Shown here one piece after another: positions 61,034-64,000 of a DNA stretch of 64,000 bases. The position numbers and the translations under genes were made by a program. The notes beneath the pieces were generated by a model. That model was given only the letters and a program-made list of their open reading frames with translations, was not told the origin of the DNA and did no database searches. Each line of letters starts with the position of its first letter. The first letter of the stretch is position 1. The stretch comes from Haliea sp963974125 (GTDB lineage Bacteria; Pseudomonadota; Gammaproteobacteria; Pseudomonadales; Halieaceae), in the NCBI GenBank assembly GCA_963974125.1, contig CAXBCH010000002.1:124001-188000 (forward strand). Direction: 5' to 3'.

Positions 61034-62034
61034 GTTTGCATCCCCCCGGTCCGAGTCGCCATAGTAGCATTGCCCTGCGGCTTGCCAAAGCAGTCACGCA
61101 GGCCCATCAGGGCACTTTCCAGCACCAGCTGTGGATTCGGGTTGGAGCCGGCGGCAACGGCTCCACGCAGTTTTTGCAGGCGATCCAGCAAATGAAAGTG
61201 GTCGCGGCAGTCCGGCAAGGTGGCGGCGCACTGCTGGCGCAGATGTTGCTGCAGAAATAGCGCAATTTCCTCCAGTGCCAGCGCCAGGTCCAGCTGGCTG
61301 AAGAGCGAGGCCACCCGGGCAACCGCCGGTTCACCGGCCGCCAGTGCCCGCAGGCCCGCGTGCCGCGCCTGCAGACTGTCGCTACCCGATTCACGGTACA
61401 GGCGCTCCGCCCGCAGCGGCATGCCTGCGGCCAGGTGCAGAAGTTCTGCACTGGCCTCGCGTGTCCCGGTCAGGTGGTCCAGCCAGGGCAGGCACTGCGT
61501 CGCGGGTGGTAGCGGCAACTTCAATAGCTGACAGCGCGAGCGCACCGTGGCAGGTACGCCCTGCAGCCGCTCGCAAGCGAGAATGATATGGGTGTCGCCG
61601 GCGGGCTCTTCCAGGCACTTGAGCAGGGCATTGGCGGCATTGGTGGTCATGGCTTCGGCCGGCGCCAGAACCAGCACCTTGCGGCTGCCGAAACCGGCGG
61701 TGCGAAACGCGAAGGCCACGGCGTCCCGAACCTGTTCAATCTTGATGACTTTGCTTTTGCCCTCCGGCTGTAACCAGCGAAAGTCGCCGTGACTGCCAGA
61801 CTGGCTGTAGCGGCAACCCGGACAGGTGCCGCAATTGTGCCCCGCCACCGGCGCATGGCACAACAGCAGACGGGCCAGCGCCAGCGCCAGACGCGCCTTG
61901 CCAATATCCGCAGGGCCCGCCAGCATTAACGCATGCGGCAGTTGCCCCGATTCCAGCTGTTCCTGCAAACGATTCCAGGCCTCGCCCTGCCAGGGCAATG
62001 GGGCACTGATGGGTGGCAGCTCAAGCAGGTTCAT
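61030..62034 (-). CDS. holB: DNA polymerase III delta' subunit
   Basis: Clamp-loader subunit. The 334 residues begin MNLLELPPISAPLPWQGEAW, with the zinc-site region CGTCPGCRYSQSGSHGDF, a degenerate ATP motif LAGPADIGKARLAL, NALLKCLEEP and RSRCQLLKLPLP. The ATG at 62034 overlaps the tmk stop (ATGA) and is preferred over an ATG at 62064 inside tmk. Downstream it overlaps pilZ by four bases. Confidence 0.94.
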   Translation of the reverse strand: MNLLELPPISAPLPWQGEAWNRLQEQLESGQLPHALMLAGPADIGKARLALALARLLLCHAPVAGHNCGTCPGCRYSQSGSHGDFRWLQPEGKSKVIKIEQVRDAVAFAFRTAGFGSRKVLVLAPAEAMTTNAANALLKCLEEPAGDTHIILACERLQGVPATVRSRCQLLKLPLPPATQCLPWLDHLTGTREASAELLHLAAGMPLRAERLYRESGSDSLQARHAGLRALAAGEPAVARVASLFSQLDLALALEEIALFLQQHLRQQCAATLPDCRDHFHLLDRLQKLRGAVAAGSNPNPQLVLESALMGLRDCFGKPQGNATMATRTGGMQT

Positions 62035-62690
62035 GGCCGCCCAGGGTGACGCGGTCGCCAGCATGCGTAAAGCTCCTCGCAGATTTCCTGCAGGCGCTCC
62101 TGTACCTCCGGGAGAGGCAGGCTGGCATCAACCAGGTGGTAGCGGCCGCTGCTTTCCCGCGCCAATTGCAGATAGGTATCCCGTACCCGCTGAAAGAACG
62201 CCAGCTGCTCCTGCTCGAAACGGTCCAGCTCACCCCTGCCACGCACCCGTTCCAGGCCGGTTTCCACCGGCGCGTCCAGCAACAGGGTGTAGTCCGGGCG
62301 CAGCTCGCCCTGCACCAGCGTCTCCAGGGTACGCACCGCGGATGCCGGCATCCCCCGCCCGCCACACTGGTAGGCGTAGCTGGCATCGGTGAAACGATCG
62401 CAAATGACCCACTGACCGGCCGCCAAGGCGGGCTGAATCACCTGCTGCAGATGCTGCGCACGCGCCGCAAACAACAGCAACAATTCCGCCATTGGCGCGA
62501 CGGGCTCCTCGCGAACCCGCAGCAAAACGCCGCGAATCTCCTCACCCAGGCGGGTGCCGCCGGGTTCACGGGTAACCACCAATTCTACGCCGTGGCTCTC
62601 CAGATAGGCGGCGATACAGGCGATATTGGTGGACTTGCCGGCGCCCTCGCCCCCTTCGACAGTGATAAACAAGCCGCGTCCTGTTTGCAT
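62031..62690 (-). CDS. tmk: Thymidylate kinase
   Basis: Phosphorylates dTMP to dTDP. The 219 residues contain the P-loop GGEGAGKSTN (13-22), the DR-type motif ICDRFTDASYAYQ and a REPGGT loop (TREPGGTRLGEEIR) that helps place the phosphates. It starts with ATG two bases after the mltG stop and overlaps holB by four bases. Confidence 0.97.
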   Translation of the reverse strand: MQTGRGLFITVEGGEGAGKSTNIACIAAYLESHGVELVVTREPGGTRLGEEIRGVLLRVREEPVAPMAELLLLFAARAQHLQQVIQPALAAGQWVICDRFTDASYAYQCGGRGMPASAVRTLETLVQGELRPDYTLLLDAPVETGLERVRGRGELDRFEQEQLAFFQRVRDTYLQLARESSGRYHLVDASLPLPEVQERLQEICEELYACWRPRHPGRP

Positions 62691-62692
62691 TG

Positions 62693-63730
62693 CTATTGCG
62701 TCCCTGGTGTCGAGCGATAGTCATCCCGTCGCTGCAACTGATATTTACGCACAGCCCGCTCGTGGCCTTCAAGGGTGGCATTGAATTCATGCGTACCGTC
62801 GCCGCGAGCGACGAAAAACAGGGCGTCACCAGCTGCGGGCTGCAGAGCGGCGTGAATCGCAGCTCTGCCCGGCAACGCGATGGGTGTCGGCGGCAAGCCG
62901 CCGTGGCGATAGGTATTGAACAGATTGCCTGCATCGCGCAAATGCCGGCGCCGGAGGTTGCCGTCAAAGGCTTCACCGAGACCATAGATTATGGTCGGGT
63001 CTGTTTGCAGTCGCATGCCGAGCTCCAGCCGCCGCACAAAGACGCCGGCAATTTCCTCGCGCTCCTCTGGCACACCGGTCTCGCGCTCAATGATGGACGC
63101 CATTATCAGGGCCTCGTAGGGCGTGGCATAGGGCAGGTCCGGCGCACGCTGCTCCCATTCGGTAGCCAGGGCACGCTGCAGGGCATCGTGAGCACGACGG
63201 AGTATATCGAGGTCACTGGCACCGCGCTCGTAACGGTAGGATTCGGGAAGAAACAACCCCTCGGGAGCCTCATGCGGCGCCACCAGCTGCAGCAGACGCG
63301 GGTCATCTGTACCATCGAGCACTGCCTCCAGTGTCGGCTCCGCGGCCAGGATTTCCAAGGCCCGGCTGAGCACAATACCTTCCGGCAGGGTCACCTGATA
63401 CTGAATCACCTGGCCGCTGACCAGCAGGTCCAGCAACGATTCTGCATCCAGCCCGGGGACCAGCCGGTATTCGCCGCGACGAATGCGTGCATCCAGGCCA
63501 TGGTAGCGCGCCCAGGCGACAAGCAACTCGGGGTGGGGAAGCACGCCCTGCTCATGCAGGCGCCTGGCAACGCTGCGCAGGCTGTCGCCGGGCTGCACCA
63601 TCATTACCAATCCGTTCTCGGGCAGATTCAGCGGAGCCGACCAGCGCTGTACCACTTCGCGTGCCACCAGTGCAGTCAGCACCACTGCCACCAGCGCAAG
63701 CGCGAGCAGGATCCGCGCCCTGCCTTTCAC
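62693..63730 (-). CDS. mltG: Endolytic murein transglycosylase MltG
   Basis: Inner-membrane enzyme that cuts nascent glycan strands and sets their length. The 345 residues have an N-terminal membrane helix (about 5-25), a LysM-like subdomain (NGLVMMVQPGDSLRSVARRL) and the YceG catalytic domain with Glu in ASIIERETGVPEE, GMRLQTDPTIIYGL and FNTYRHGGLPPTPIALPG. A GTG at 63730 overlaps the pabC stop (GTGA). A GTG at 63742 would add four residues; its binding site would overlap the start, so the shorter form is preferred. Confidence 0.94.
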   Translation of the reverse strand: MKGRARILLALALVAVVLTALVAREVVQRWSAPLNLPENGLVMMVQPGDSLRSVARRLHEQGVLPHPELLVAWARYHGLDARIRRGEYRLVPGLDAESLLDLLVSGQVIQYQVTLPEGIVLSRALEILAAEPTLEAVLDGTDDPRLLQLVAPHEAPEGLFLPESYRYERGASDLDILRRAHDALQRALATEWEQRAPDLPYATPYEALIMASIIERETGVPEEREEIAGVFVRRLELGMRLQTDPTIIYGLGEAFDGNLRRRHLRDAGNLFNTYRHGGLPPTPIALPGRAAIHAALQPAAGDALFFVARGDGTHEFNATLEGHERAVRKYQLQRRDDYRSTPGTQ

Positions 63731-64000
63731 TCGCGCAGGCACTCCACATACGCGGCATGCAGGTCCCGGGTTACCGGGTGCCGGCGCCAGCGGCGGTCGC
63801 GAAACGCCGCCACCGGGCGCAGGCCGACCACGGTATTGCAGTAAAACAATTCGTCGGCCCCCAGCAGCTGTGACAGCTCCAGGCGCGACTCCGTTACCCG
63901 TAATCCGCAGGCTGTGGCGAGGCGCTCCAGCACCAGCCGGCGCCGGGTGCCGGCGATCCCCGCTTCATTCAGCACCGGCGTCAACAGACTCTTGCCCGCC
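63727..64000 (-). CDS. pabC: Aminodeoxychorismate lyase PabC (N-terminus cut by window edge)
   Basis: PLP enzyme that releases 4-aminobenzoate from aminodeoxychorismate in folate synthesis. Only the last 90 residues are present: LLTPVLNEAGIAGTRRRLVL with the conserved PLP-fold N-E-x-G-I-x-G-x-R pattern, then LLGADELFYCNTVVGLRPV, the conserved end region of fold-IV PLP enzymes. pabC-mltG-tmk-holB is the usual order. It overlaps mltG by four bases. Confidence 0.9.
   Translation of the reverse strand, partial: AGKSLLTPVLNEAGIAGTRRRLVLERLATACGLRVTESRLELSQLLGADELFYCNTVVGLRPVAAFRDRRWRRHPVTRDLHAAYVECLRE

Overview
The window is a 64 kb piece of a GC-rich gammaproteobacterial chromosome. It is dense with housekeeping genes and contains no phage, plasmid, insertion sequence, CRISPR array or recognisable defence island. 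Several blocks follow the gene order known from Pseudomonas and its marine relatives: trxB / ftsK-lolA-rarA-crcB-serS-cysG; tig-clpP-clpX-lon-hupB-ppiD next to a tRNA-Leu; pabC-mltG-tmk-holB-pilZ; and rnhA-dnaQ beside gloB-mltD. GC content, cti, an AbfD-type dehydratase, ETF plus ETF-ubiquinone oxidoreductase, and DUF938, DUF934, DUF2970 and DUF1285 proteins suggest a marine aerobic heterotroph, perhaps of the Cellvibrionales/Halieaceae type. That placement is inference.

Layout. 1-8.8 kb: thioredoxin reductase (cut by the left edge), the chromosome-segregation/lipoprotein/replication-repair block, the fluoride channel, seryl-tRNA synthetase and siroheme synthase. 8.8-12.7 kb, minus strand: a DUF938 methyltransferase, a VanZ-like protein, an orphan PAS/LuxR-type regulator and the tail-specific protease. 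12.9-17.2 kb: a K+/H+ antiporter, a [4Fe-4S]/FAD 4-hydroxybutyryl-CoA dehydratase homologue and an atypical cation diffusion facilitator. 17.3-20.6 kb: an AT-rich palindrome, a 74-residue Cys-rich protein, glgC, rimK and a TRIC-type channel. 20.8-31.3 kb: cis/trans fatty acid isomerase, the rnhA-dnaQ-nudC-sohB operon with its methyltransferase, gloB-mltD-rlmG and a luciferase-like oxidoreductase. 31.2-36.6 kb: a helicase/nuclease pair resembling AddAB. 36.7-45.0 kb: DAHP synthase, nfuA, metH, DUF2970, a 37-residue membrane protein, siroheme sulfite reductase and its DUF934 partner. 45.1-50.5 kb: etfBA, ETF-QO, DUF1285 and a phosphoglycerate dehydrogenase. 50.5-59.2 kb: the proteostasis block (ppiD, hupB, lon, clpX, clpP, tig) and tRNA-Leu. 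59.4-64 kb: a GH84 hexosaminidase, an intergenic RNA candidate, then pilZ-holB-tmk-mltG-pabC (cut by the right edge).

How the genes work together. CysG makes the siroheme used by the CysI-like reductase at 42.9 kb. NfuA could supply Fe-S clusters to CysI, ETF-QO, the AbfD homologue and the AddB-like nuclease. EtfAB passes electrons to ETF-QO and so to quinone. Tig, ClpXP, Lon, HU and PpiD form a folding and proteolysis cluster, and lon has a good heat-shock-type promoter. Operons are tight: 4-base ATGA/GTGA overlaps join dnaQ/nudC, rnhA/methyltransferase, the AddA/AddB pair, etfB/etfA, tmk/holB, holB/pilZ and pabC/mltG. TTG or GTG starts with strong ribosome binding sites are common.

I found no clearly new large system. 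The most interesting items are the AbfD homologue with an altered His-Cys cluster spacing, the Cys-rich small protein ahead of glgC, a plus-strand structured RNA or REP-derived element with a strong terminator at 60.58-60.67 kb, and 14-bp tandem arrays sitting on stop codons of convergent genes.
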